Shown one piece after another: positions 1 through 6,826 of a stretch of DNA of 21,723 bases (its first letter is position 1; each line of letters starts with the position of its first letter). Origin of the DNA: Shuttleworthia sp045545575 (GTDB lineage Bacteria > Bacillota > Clostridia > Lachnospirales > Lachnospiraceae). The notes beneath the pieces were generated by a model. That model was not told the DNA's origin. It was given only the letters and a program-made list of their open reading frames with translations, and searched no databases. Made by a program: the position numbers and the translations under genes. The DNA lies in assembly GCA_045545575.1 (NCBI GenBank), contig JAZQBE010000049.1, forward strand, positions 1-21,723, given 5' to 3'.

Positions 1-19
1 CGCCGGTGATGAAGATCAT
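1..19 (-). CDS. 5' end of an unidentified gene leaving the window
   Basis: The reverse complement reads ATG ATC TTC ATC ACC GGC, giving M-I-F-I-T-G, preceded by an AGAGGA ribosome binding site five bases upstream. Only six residues are visible. A hydrophobic start ending in T-G is common in nucleotide-binding proteins (P-loop kinases, Rossmann proteins), but no family can be assigned. It is on the same strand as the next three genes and separated from them by two palindromic repeats. Confidence 0.45.
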
Positions 20-45
20 GGGGTTCCTCTTTTCATGGGTGTGTT

Positions 46-121
46 AACCGGAACGGGGGCCAGGCACCCGTTCCGGTTTTTGCAAAAAGTGGAACGCGTG
101 CCTGACCCCCGTTCCGGTTTT
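46..121. repeat. Palindromic repeat pair, copies 1 and 2
   Basis: Two copies of an interspersed palindrome, at 46-81 and 84-121. Copy 1 has perfect 12-base arms AACCGGAACGGG (46-57) and CCCGTTCCGGTT (67-78) around a nine-base asymmetric centre, followed by a T run. Copy 2 is in the opposite loop orientation, with the TGCCTGACC centre, and starts with an A run and ends with a T run. Either strand would form a hairpin with a U tract, so a bidirectional terminator is possible, downstream of the 126-2384 gene. Other copies are at 2399-2479, 3011-3119 and 3897-3933. Confidence 0.85.
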
Positions 122-125
122 CGTT

Positions 126-2384
126 CTACCCTTGCGTTGGCCGGTGCATGTGAATGTATTTTTCAATCCAGTCGGGGTCCGTGTAGGCGCTTCCTTCGCT
201 CATCTGGCATCCGTGGCACAGATCGTCGGCCGTTTCGAGGATCACGTCGGACAGCTCGAGGTCCTGTTTCCACTGATTTTCAATGGCATCGTAGCCGAGC
301 AGCGCGCCGAGGATGTTTCCGGTGACGGCACCGGTGGAGTCGCTGTCGCCGTTGTGGTTGACGGCGGCGATGATTCCCGCGGAGAAATCGTCGGAATGGC
401 GCAGGGCGCAGTACAGGGCAATGCCCAGGGTTTCCTCCGCGACCCAGCCTTCGCCCAGGCGGTGGATGCAGTCGAGGTCATCGGCGTCGGGCTCTTCGGC
501 GTACTGTACGGCGCGGTCGATGATGTCGATCAGGACCGGCAGGTTTTCGTCGCCGGCGAAGATGTCCGCAGCCGTATCTCTTGCTTCCAGCACGATGTCT
601 TTCAGGGACATGGGCTTGCCATTGCCTTTGCCTTTGCCTTTGCCTTTGCCCTCGTCCGCGCCTTTGCCACCGCCCCCCTCCTTGCCCGCGCCCTTCGGCG
701 GGAAGACAATGCGGTTGATGATGTGCACCAGGACGGCGGCGGGCATGTATCCGAGGGAGTTGCCGTGGGTGATGGCGGCCAGCTGCGCGCCTTCCCGGTC
801 GAGCTGGGCGATCCGGGCGACTTCATAGCACACGCCCAGGGGTGCGACGCGCATGACGCCTCCGCAGCCTTTGCTTTCGTTGCGTTTCGCGGCGATGTAG
901 TCGTTAAACCAACGACCTTCGCTGAGGGCGGACAGGCAGGTGTTTCCGGGCGCGCGGCGGTTGTAGAGCTCCGGCACGTCCAGCAGCCAGGAAAAGCCGC
1001 CTTCTTTTGAAATCCGTTTGTGACGGTTCACCTCCTCCATGGTCCGGGTCTGGGTCATCAGCCAGTCCCGGTAGGCCTGTTCGACGTAGGCACGCGGCGG
1101 ACCGGCGATTCCGCGCAGTTCGCCCCGGGTCTGTCCCACCAGCAGGCCGTTTGCCGTAAAGAGGGACATCTGCGTGTCGTCGGAGATCAGCGCCTTGCCC
1201 GTGTACGGGTCTTTTTCGTAGGCCGTGATGCCCCGGGGCCCGTATTGGGCGAAGATGTCTTCTTCCTGCAGGAATTCGACCGGATACCCGAGGGCATCGC
1301 CGACGGCTCCGCCGAAGATGCATCCGCGGATCGCGTCTAAGTGAACCTCCGTCGCCTTGCGGGCGGCGAGGGCCTCGTCGATCATCGCCTGATCCTCGCG
1401 GTCGTAAAAATGGTTGAAATTGCGGTCGAATTCGCGGAAATTGTACTGACTTTCGGTCCGGTCGAGTACTGCAAAACCGATCTTATTGAACATGTCATAT
1501 TCCCGCATGCCGTCGAAGTTGAATTCCTTCAGGGCTTTGTAAAACAGATCGGAGACGATGCGCGCGTCGTTTCGGAACGCGCCGCAGCCGAAGGCGCCGA
1601 GGACCAGATCCTTGTATCCCAGATACGCCGCGGTTTTCAGCATCCCGCTAATCCGCCCGAGCATCATCGCTTCGTACTGCGCCGGGCTCATGCCCTCCAT
1701 GCCGCGGGCAAGCATCGGCGCGGCGCAGGTCAGCACGGCGACGATCACCGATTCCGGCAGCAGCCGGCCATTTTCGTCCTTGATGATTTCGACCTGCGGA
1801 TGGATGATCAAGGCGTCGGATCCCATGTACGTGTTCAGCGAGCGGTTGTATTCATAATAAGACGCGGCCTCGCGGCCCTCCAGCGACAGCAGCAGCGAGC
1901 TCTTCCGGCACAGATCCTCCTCCTGCGCCGTGGCGCCGTTGCGGACGCCGCCGCCGGGATGCACGGGGTTCGCCAGATTCAGGACCAGGACGGGCATCCT
2001 TTTCCTATGTATAACCCCGGGGTCCGTCTGATCCTCCCCCTCCGCAGGACGGCCGGCGCCGGCGCTCCATCGGCGCGCCAGGCCGAAGGAATCGATGTTC
2101 TCACAGAAATAGCTGCTTCGCCCGTAGACGTGGATGTGCTCGAAATCCGTCGCCTGCGCGATCCTGCGCACGTCGGCCGGCAGGTAGACGTGGGCCTCCT
2201 CCATCTGCTGGCGGGAAAGGCGCAGGGGGATCCGTCGACCGGTGGTTTGACAGGGTGATTTCCCGTCGGTTTGGCCGGGTGTTTGTCCGTCGGTTTGGCC
2301 GACTGTTTGCTCTTCTATTTCATAATATCCCTGATCCAGAATCGCCAGGGTGTCGTTTAACATCGCAATGTTGTCGTACCGCAT
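126..2384 (-). CDS. PARG-type macrodomain fused to ADP-ribosylglycohydrolase (ARH/DraG-like)
   Basis: A 752-residue protein predicted to remove ADP-ribose from proteins or other targets. Residues ~1-330 match the TIGR02452/DUF2263 microbial PARG family, with the signature GGG (144-146), seven residues, then QEE (154-156), as in bacterial-type PARGs. Residues ~350-725 are an ADP-ribosylglycohydrolase domain: GDALGYPVEF (362-371), the metal motif SDDT (401-404) and GDSDSTG (679-685). Both sets of catalytic motifs look intact. Three insertions are low complexity or unlike the families: QTDGQTPGQTDG near residue 30, ~105-130, and a Gly/Lys-rich run at ~564-590. The ATG at 2384 has AAGGAG eight bases upstream. 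No signal peptide is seen, so it is probably cytosolic. No ADP-ribosyltransferase is in the window, so the substrate is unknown. Confidence 0.9.
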   Translation of the reverse strand: MRYDNIAMLNDTLAILDQGYYEIEEQTVGQTDGQTPGQTDGKSPCQTTGRRIPLRLSRQQMEEAHVYLPADVRRIAQATDFEHIHVYGRSSYFCENIDSFGLARRWSAGAGRPAEGEDQTDPGVIHRKRMPVLVLNLANPVHPGGGVRNGATAQEEDLCRKSSLLLSLEGREAASYYEYNRSLNTYMGSDALIIHPQVEIIKDENGRLLPESVIVAVLTCAAPMLARGMEGMSPAQYEAMMLGRISGMLKTAAYLGYKDLVLGAFGCGAFRNDARIVSDLFYKALKEFNFDGMREYDMFNKIGFAVLDRTESQYNFREFDRNFNHFYDREDQAMIDEALAARKATEVHLDAIRGCIFGGAVGDALGYPVEFLQEEDIFAQYGPRGITAYEKDPYTGKALISDDTQMSLFTANGLLVGQTRGELRGIAGPPRAYVEQAYRDWLMTQTRTMEEVNRHKRISKEGGFSWLLDVPELYNRRAPGNTCLSALSEGRWFNDYIAAKRNESKGCGGVMRVAPLGVCYEVARIAQLDREGAQLAAITHGNSLGYMPAAVLVHIINRIVFPPKGAGKEGGGGKGADEGKGKGKGKGNGKPMSLKDIVLEARDTAADIFAGDENLPVLIDIIDRAVQYAEEPDADDLDCIHRLGEGWVAEETLGIALYCALRHSDDFSAGIIAAVNHNGDSDSTGAVTGNILGALLGYDAIENQWKQDLELSDVILETADDLCHGCQMSEGSAYTDPDWIEKYIHMHRPTQG
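614..675. repeat. Hexanucleotide simple repeat inside the ARH domain
   Basis: A run of GCCTTT units, tandem four times and then degenerate, encodes alternating Gly-Lys in the minus-strand protein. It is in frame, so slippage would change the loop length by two residues without breaking the gene. Confidence 0.75.
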
Positions 2385-2398
2385 TCTGTTATCTCCTT

Positions 2399-2479
2399 AA
2401 AAAAGCGGAACAGGGGTCAGGCACCCGTTCCGGTTTTGGGCGGAAAGCGGAACAGGGGTCAGGCACCCGTTCCACTTTT
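2399..2479. repeat. Palindromic repeat pair, copies 3 and 4
   Basis: Copies at 2399-2437 and 2444-2479, in the same loop orientation (GGTCAGGCA centre) and separated by six bases. The left arms start GCGGAACAGG and the right arms end CCCGTTCC, so the stem carries a G-to-A change relative to copies 1, 6 and 8. Copy 4 supplies the last codons and stop of the gene at 2459-2992. Copy 3 lies just upstream of the ribosome binding site of the PARG-ARH gene. Confidence 0.85.
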
Positions 2480-2992
2480 CACCAGCGCTTTTCGATAGCT
2501 GCGCACCGCCTTCTCAAAGCGGTCGCCTACCGCGGTTTCCGCGGATTCCGCGGGTTTTGCTTCGATGAGCCGTTCCATGATGTCTTTCATCCGCGCGACG
2601 GTTTCCGGATGTTTGCAGAAGATGCAGACGCCGCCGTCTTTCATGGATTCGGTTCGGCCGGCCATGTTCTCGATGATCAACGTCGTCTCTTTCATGTCGA
2701 ACCGGTCGGTCTGCTCCATCTCATCAAGCAGACGGCTTAGCCAGGGGGCGGCGTCGCAATAACCCCGCCGGAGCACCTCGAGAATCCTTCCATGCGGAAT
2801 CCAGGCCTGGCCGGGCCGGGACCGGAAATCCCGGAACAGGCCCTCCAGGAGCTCTTCGTCCCATTGGCGGAGTGTTTCCCTGTCGATGTTCAGCATCCGG
2901 AAGCTGTTCGCCTTCGCCGGCTCCTCCCGGTCCATATGAAACGAATGGCCCAAGTAGCTAAAATAGAATTGTTTCGCTTCTTCCAGTGTCAT
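2459..2992 (-). CDS. Unknown soluble protein whose stop codon lies in a palindromic repeat
   Basis: A 177-residue protein I do not recognise. It is mostly charged and predicted helical, with no signal peptide or membrane segment. Two cysteines form C-x-x-C (ICIFC-like, in GGVCIFCKHPET) near residue 125, but no second pair is visible for a metal site. I chose ATG 2992 (MTLEEAK) because AAGGTGAG lies eight bases upstream; a GTG at 3004 is in frame but overlaps that ribosome binding site. The last six residues (KSGTGA) and the TGA are encoded by palindromic repeat copy 4, so the original C-terminus was probably different. It lies between the lipoprotein gene and the PARG-ARH gene on the same strand. 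Confidence 0.7.
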   Translation of the reverse strand: MTLEEAKQFYFSYLGHSFHMDREEPAKANSFRMLNIDRETLRQWDEELLEGLFRDFRSRPGQAWIPHGRILEVLRRGYCDAAPWLSRLLDEMEQTDRFDMKETTLIIENMAGRTESMKDGGVCIFCKHPETVARMKDIMERLIEAKPAESAETAVGDRFEKAVRSYRKALVKSGTGA

Positions 2993-3010
2993 TTTGATTC
3001 TCACCTTTTG

Positions 3011-3119
3011 AAAAAGCGGAACGGGGGTCAGGCACGCGTTCCACTTTTGGAAAAACCGGAACGGGTGCCTGACCCCCGTTCCGGTTTTTGCAACAGGAGG
3101 CCGCCCCCGTTCCGGTTTT
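3011..3119. repeat. Palindromic repeat cluster, copies 5, 6 and half-copy 7
   Basis: Copy 5 (3011-3048) has the GGTCAGGCA centre. Copy 6 (3051-3089) is inverted, with the TGCCTGACC centre and near-perfect arms. The half copy at 3104-3119 keeps only the right arm, CCCCGTTCCGGTTTT. The half copy abuts the TAA stop (3118-3120) of the lipoprotein gene, and the cluster fills nearly all of the gap to the next gene. Confidence 0.85.
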
Positions 3120-3873
3120 ACTCGTGCATCAGTGCTTCCAGTTCGGCGCCGGTTTTGCCGTTCAGCTCTTCTTCGGCATAAAAGCGGGTCAGCAGGGTGG
3201 CGATCGCCTTGTCTTCACAGGTGAATACCATGTCGTAGTAACCGGGTTCGTGGCCCTCGTTGGACAGATAGAATTCACCCCAGTACCAGTTGTCGGGCTC
3301 GTCGGCATCCGCCGGATAGTGCAGATCACAGACGGTCGCAAATCCGGGCATGTCTACGGAGAATTCGCAGTCTTTGTAGTACTCCTGATCGTCGCGGTGC
3401 GCAAGGATCCAGACGCGCAGCTCGGTATCCTCGTCCGCATCCGGATAGAACTCAACCCACTCGGAAAGGGAGAAGATGCAGCGCACGTCGGTAAGGGACG
3501 ATTCCTTGCCGTTGATGTCTTCACTCGTGCCAAGGCTGTTTCCGATGATCCGCAGACCGCGCAGAACGGACGGATCTCTGTCGTCCGCATCGATCAGCCG
3601 AAGCGCTCCCGTCAGCTTTGTTTCCCCGGCGGTCTCCCCGGCGGTCTCCCCGGCGGACGCGGCCGCCGACGTGTCGGCCGCTGCATTGGAAGAGCCCGCT
3701 GCCGGCGATGTTTCACTGCCGGCCGTCTGCTCTGCGGCAGACTGGGACGATGCGGCTGTCTGGGACGACGCTTCCGCGCCCGCCGGCGCGCTGTCCTTTC
3801 CGCAGGCCGCAAGCGCCGCGGCTGTCATCAGTGCGGCAAGCATCAACGCGATGTGTCGACGATTTCGAATCAT
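3118..3873 (-). CDS. Lipoprotein of unknown function
   Basis: A 251-residue exported lipoprotein. It has a positively charged N-terminus (MIRNRRH), a hydrophobic core and the lipobox L-A-A-C with the lipidated Cys at residue 24. Residues ~27-100 are an Ala/Ser/Gly/Glu/Thr-rich linker that includes A-G-E-T repeats. The remaining ~150 residues form an acidic globular domain rich in Asp, Tyr and Trp (for example DNWYWGEFYL), which I cannot assign to a family. The ATG at 3873 is preceded by AGGAGG seven bases upstream. A good promoter lies at 3934-3962. The TAA stop overlaps the edge of a half copy of the palindromic repeat. Confidence 0.8.
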   Translation of the reverse strand: MIRNRRHIALMLAALMTAAALAACGKDSAPAGAEASSQTAASSQSAAEQTAGSETSPAAGSSNAAADTSAAASAGETAGETAGETKLTGALRLIDADDRDPSVLRGLRIIGNSLGTSEDINGKESSLTDVRCIFSLSEWVEFYPDADEDTELRVWILAHRDDQEYYKDCEFSVDMPGFATVCDLHYPADADEPDNWYWGEFYLSNEGHEPGYYDMVFTCEDKAIATLLTRFYAEEELNGKTGAELEALMHE

Positions 3874-3896
3874 GCTAAACCTCCTCTTAAAACCTT

Positions 3897-3933
3897 AAAA
3901 ACCGGAACGGGTGCCTGACCCCCGTTCCACTTT
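3897..3933. repeat. Palindromic repeat, copy 8
   Basis: AAAAACCGGAACGGG, the TGCCTGACC centre, then CCCGTTCCACTTT. It lies between the lipoprotein start and its predicted -10 box (3934-3939). Transcription from that promoter should begin inside the right arm, placing the hairpin at the 5' end of the mRNA. Confidence 0.85.
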
Positions 3934-3962
3934 ATTATAGCGGTCCCCTTCTGCCGGGACAA
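3934..3962 (-). promoter_or_regulatory. Sigma-A-type promoter for the lipoprotein gene
   Basis: On the minus strand, TTGTCC (3957-3962), a 17-base spacer, then TATAAT (3934-3939). The -10 is perfect, the -35 matches at four of six positions, and the spacing is ideal. The start site is expected near 3927, inside palindromic repeat copy 8, giving a leader of about 54 bases. Confidence 0.7.
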
Positions 3963-4100
3963 GCCGCGCACCGTTTCCCGTCAATCGACCTGATTTCGGG
4001 CTTCCCCGCGGGCATTCTGCCCGCGTCAAGCCTTCAAAAAAAGAGGACGGCCGCCGTCCCCTGCTTTCAGAGCTGCTGAATCTTCGGTTTACCATGCCCG
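3963..4100. other. Intergenic region with two hairpins, no gene seen
   Basis: Part of the 336-base gap between two divergent lipoprotein genes (3874-4209). One hairpin has CGCGGGCA (4007-4014), loop TTC, TGCCCGCG (4018-4025). The second, described separately, looks like a minus-strand terminator. No ribosome binding site and ORF pair is convincing here. Confidence 0.6.
4034..4060 (-). terminator. Orphan terminator-like hairpin
   Basis: On the minus strand, GGACGGC, one base, GCCGTCC (4045-4059), followed by CTC and seven Ts (4036-4042). The shape is that of an intrinsic terminator, but no minus-strand gene lies just upstream; the only nearby transcript runs the other way from 4129. Confidence 0.55.
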
Positions 4101-4129
4101 TTGTCATTCCCCGGCGTTTTCCTTATAAT
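4101..4129 (+). promoter_or_regulatory. Sigma-A-type promoter for the LRR lipoprotein
   Basis: TTGTCA (4101-4106), exactly 17 bases, TATAAT (4124-4129). The -10 is perfect and the -35 matches at five of six positions. The start is expected near 4136, giving a leader of about 74 bases before the ATG at 4210. Confidence 0.85.
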
Positions 4130-4209
4130 CAAAGCAGATGGAAAACATAGCATTTTATGTTCTAAAGAAGCATCCATCAACCCTCGTTTTAAACAGAAAG
4201 GGGATCGCT

Positions 4210-5838
4210 ATGAAAAAAACAATGACTGTCCTTCTTTCCATCGGCATCATCGCATGCCTCGCCGCCTGCGGCACACAGGCCCCGGCAGCGACAACACCCG
4301 CTCCTGCCGCGACAGAGGAACCGAAGACGGAAGCCCCGGCCGCCACAGAAGAGGCCGATGCCGCGGCAGAAGAAGAAACCGCAGAGACCGACGCCGCCCA
4401 GACCGACACCGCAACGGAAGAAGAAACCACGGAAACCAACGCCGCAGAAGCCGATGCCGAGGCGGAAAAGGAAACCGCAGAAACCGACGCCGATGAGGCA
4501 GAGGCAGCGGCCGGCAAATGGGAACCGAAGCTCAGCGACGAGGACAAGGCGATTCTTGAAAAACTCGGCACACTGACGCGCCACACGCCGGTCACTGAAG
4601 ACAGCCTGAGCTGGTCCTTTGACGCCGCTTCCGGCACGCTGACCGTCAGCGGAACGGGCCCGATGAAGGACTATAGCCGGTCCGACCCCTCTCCGGCGCG
4701 GGATTACATGGACGCTGTGACCCGGATCGTCGTCGAAGACGGCATCACCACGATCGGGGCCTATGCCTTCTACGACCTGTACCTGTGTGCAAACGCGCAG
4801 CTGCCGGACAGCGTGGAATACATCGGCGACTACGCCTTTGCGTTTGACAGCGACCTGGCAGAGATCCCGTTCCCGGCCGGTCTTCTCGAGATCGGGGAAT
4901 ACGCCTTTGCCGAGGTGAAGCTGCACAAGGCGCTCGAGATCCCGGAAGGCGTCGAAATCATCGGAAGAAAGGCCTTTGCCGCCAACGACGCCCGCGACAC
5001 CATCCACATTCCCGCTTCTGCCTGCTATATCGCGGAGACCGCCTTCGCCAACAGCCTCGGCCTGCACGATTTCACCGTTGCGGACGGCAATCCGAACTAT
5101 GCCGCCCAGGATGGCGTCCTGTACAGCAAGGATCTGTCGGTGCTGTTCTGCTACCCGATTTATAAGGAAGAAACCCATTTCGACATCCCGAAGACCGTAA
5201 CGCGGATCGCGGACCGGGCCTTCGACCAGAACGTTTTCCTTAAGACGGTGAGCATCCCCGCATCGGTGGCGGAAGTCGGCGAAAGCATCTTCCGGGAATT
5301 CCCCTACATGGAGGAATATACCGTCGATGAAAAATGCCCGGCCCTGGCATCGGTGGACGGCGTTCTGTATTCCAAAGACATGAAGATCCTTTACGATTAT
5401 CCCCGCTGCAAAGCGGCGGACACGTTCACCGTGCCCGCTGAGGTGGAGGCCATCTCCGGCAGCTGCTTCAGCCTCTGCGAAAATCTGAAAAAACTGTATG
5501 TTCCCGGGACCGTGAAAACCGTGGAACGCAATGCGTTTTTCATCGCCGGCGGAGAACTGTATCTCACGGCGGATTTTGTCGGCGCAGAGGTCGGGGACAC
5601 GAGCCTGCACAGTGTGTCTTCTGAAAAAAGAGAAGACTTCTCCGAAGACCTCACATATACCCCGCCCGCGCAGCGGGAACCGGACGCGGATCCGGTGGTC
5701 GTTCCGTGGAAGAATTACGACAAGATGACGGTTTTTTTTGAGGGAACGCAGGAGCAGTGGGACGCCTTCGTCGACGAAGCCGGGCTTTATCTCGGGGACA
5801 CGGAGGTGATCTGCGATACGCCTTATCCCGGGGAATAA
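4210..5838 (+). CDS. BspA-like leucine-rich-repeat surface lipoprotein
   Basis: A 542-residue cell-surface lipoprotein. A lysine-led signal peptide ends in the lipobox L-A-A-C with Cys20. Residues ~24-105 are an acidic, low-complexity stalk of Ala/Glu/Thr/Asp with repeated E-T-A-E-T-D units. From ~130 come LRR_5 (BspA/TpLRR) repeats of the type I-x-x-x-A-F, for example TTIGAYAFYD, EYIGDYAFAF, LEIGEYAFAE, EIIGRKAFAA and TRIADRAFDQ, with a preceding SGTLTVSGTG strand typical of these proteins. Two repeats are broken by a DGVLYSKD-type insertion, also common in the family. ATG 4210 is preferred over the upstream ATG at 4138 because it starts the signal peptide and has AAGGGG seven bases upstream. 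Such proteins are usually adhesins or surface-display proteins; the ligand is unknown. Confidence 0.88.
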   Translation: MKKTMTVLLSIGIIACLAACGTQAPAATTPAPAATEEPKTEAPAATEEADAAAEEETAETDAAQTDTATEEETTETNAAEADAEAEKETAETDADEAEAAAGKWEPKLSDEDKAILEKLGTLTRHTPVTEDSLSWSFDAASGTLTVSGTGPMKDYSRSDPSPARDYMDAVTRIVVEDGITTIGAYAFYDLYLCANAQLPDSVEYIGDYAFAFDSDLAEIPFPAGLLEIGEYAFAEVKLHKALEIPEGVEIIGRKAFAANDARDTIHIPASACYIAETAFANSLGLHDFTVADGNPNYAAQDGVLYSKDLSVLFCYPIYKEETHFDIPKTVTRIADRAFDQNVFLKTVSIPASVAEVGESIFREFPYMEEYTVDEKCPALASVDGVLYSKDMKILYDYPRCKAADTFTVPAEVEAISGSCFSLCENLKKLYVPGTVKTVERNAFFIAGGELYLTADFVGAEVGDTSLHSVSSEKREDFSEDLTYTPPAQREPDADPVVVPWKNYDKMTVFFEGTQEQWDAFVDEAGLYLGDTEVICDTPYPGE

Positions 5839-5879
5839 CGACGAACACCGTTCTTCCTCATCCTGATGTCTCCTTCACC

Positions 5880-5897
5880 TCCGGCCGGCCGGCCGGA
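5880..5897. repeat. Perfect GC palindrome
   Basis: TCCGGCCGGCCGGCCGGA is an 18-base perfect palindrome, 41 bases after the LRR lipoprotein stop. It may help end that transcript, though no T run follows it. Confidence 0.6.
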
Positions 5898-5903
5898 TAA
5901 ACG

Positions 5904-5942
5904 TAAAAAAGCCGCCTGCGTGGAGTTCCATGCAGGCGGCTT
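5904..5942 (-). terminator. Intrinsic terminator of the XRE/membrane-protein operon
   Basis: Eleven-base perfect stem, AAGCCGCCTGC (5909-5919) with GCAGGCGGCTT (5932-5942), loop of 12. On the minus strand the stem runs into TTTTTT. It ends the minus-strand pair at 5952-6772. On the plus strand the U tract is weak (TTGTTAT), so it may also act, less well, for the convergent LRR gene. Confidence 0.85.
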
Positions 5943-5951
5943 GTTATCTGT

Positions 5952-6326
5952 TCAGTTTTCTTCTTTTCCCAGGCCGATCCGCTGGACCGCGCCGGCCCGG
6001 ATGAGTTTTTCCTTGCTGCCTTTTGGCGAATCAATCCGAACCAGCAGCCAGTCGCCATCCCCGTCAAGAAGGGTCGTCGTTCCGTATTTGGAGCTGCCGT
6101 ACATCGCAACATCGACGTCTGTGTAGTCCTCCTTCAGCTCCAGGACGACTTGTTTTCCGATATATCCGTCAACCGCGCTCCGCAGCGCTCTCCGCTCTTC
6201 AAACGATGCCGTTCCCGCGATACCCGCCAGTTCCTCTTCCAGCGCGACGACTCTTTTTTTCAGAGAAGACAGCTGGACATACGCCAGTAATCCGAAGATC
6301 CCGAACACAAGTCCTACATATTCCAT
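5952..6326 (-). CDS. Single-TM membrane protein sharing a domain with the adjacent XRE regulator
   Basis: A 124-residue protein with one N-terminal hydrophobic segment (residues 3-19), a short helical charged stretch (20-36, possible coiled coil) and a C-terminal domain at ~55-118. This domain aligns by eye with the C-terminus of the upstream regulator: GKQV/GKTV, TDVDVAM/TDIDLYD, LDGDGDWL/IDYEGNWM, PKGSKEKLI/KKGRIEKLI. The domain is predicted beta-rich and could be a small barrel. The ATG at 6326 lies inside the regulator's last codons (13-base overlap), with GGAGG upstream, so translation should be coupled. The terminator at 5904-5942 follows. The family name is unknown to me. A role as membrane partner or anchor of the regulator is inference. 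Confidence 0.75.
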   Translation of the reverse strand: MEYVGLVFGIFGLLAYVQLSSLKKRVVALEEELAGIAGTASFEERRALRSAVDGYIGKQVVLELKEDYTDVDVAMYGSSKYGTTTLLDGDGDWLLVRIDSPKGSKEKLIRAGAVQRIGLGKEEN

Positions 6327-6772
6327 CCGTTCCCCTCCTTCACAATCTCCATGGAAAGCACCGAGGAAATCGGTATGAGTTTTTCGATCCTTCCTTTTTT
6401 CGTATCCGCGCTGATGCGCATCCAGTTTCCTTCATAATCGATGATCCGGCAGGGGGTATCGTACAAATCGATGTCTGTCTCCTCATCGAAAAACGCGAGC
6501 TTTACGGTTTTCCCGGTCAGGCTTTTCAGAAGCTTCCCGACCCCCTTTGCCGGCGCTGCCCCGGCCTCGGTTTCGACCGCCTCGTCCTTCAGCAGATAAT
6601 CACAGCTTACGCCAAGAATGTCCGCGATTTCTCCGATTTTGTCGACATCGGGCATCGCGGTCCCGGCTTCCCATCGGCTGACGGTTTGCCGTGTGACATG
6701 CATCCTCTCCGCGAAGTCGATCTGGGTCATCCCCAGAATCTTTCTTTTTTCCGCGAGCTTCCCCGCGGGCAT
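6314..6772 (-). CDS. XRE-family HTH regulator with C-terminal beta-rich domain
   Basis: A 152-residue DNA-binding protein. Residues 3-62 are a Cro/CI-type helix-turn-helix, with MTQIDFAERMHVTRQTVSRW (15-34) covering the two key helices. A linker (63-85) leads to a domain at 86-144 shared with the downstream membrane protein. ATG 6772 fits the usual length before the HTH; no strong ribosome binding site is visible, and a TTG or GTG start about 7-10 codons upstream is possible. Longer in-frame extension to 6979 is not protein-like. A 12-base inverted repeat begins 15 bases upstream of this ATG and is a candidate autoregulatory site. Its target genes are unknown; the partner gene and the divergent small gene at 6900 are the obvious candidates. 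Confidence 0.82.
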   Translation of the reverse strand: MPAGKLAEKRKILGMTQIDFAERMHVTRQTVSRWEAGTAMPDVDKIGEIADILGVSCDYLLKDEAVETEAGAAPAKGVGKLLKSLTGKTVKLAFFDEETDIDLYDTPCRIIDYEGNWMRISADTKKGRIEKLIPISSVLSMEIVKEGNGWNM

Positions 6773-6787
6773 TTTGGCAGCGTCATG

Positions 6788-6822
6788 CAATAATAAAGAC
6801 ACGCTTCGGATCTTTATTATTG
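6788..6822. promoter_or_regulatory. Long inverted repeat, candidate XRE operator
   Basis: CAATAATAAAGA (6788-6799) and TCTTTATTATTG (6811-6822) are perfect 12-base inverted arms with an 11-base centre. It lies between the XRE regulator and the divergent small gene at 6900. It could be an operator for a dimeric regulator or an mRNA leader hairpin. Confidence 0.55.
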
Positions 6823-6826
6823 ATTG

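Noticed and set aside
46..3933. CRISPR array
   Set aside because: The repeats are palindromic, unevenly spaced by whole genes, and in both orientations, with no uniform spacers or cas genes.
4189..5610. Minus-strand ORF of 473 codons opposite the LRR lipoprotein
   Set aside because: The plus strand has a consensus promoter, ribosome binding site, signal peptide and LRR repeats; the minus frame has none.
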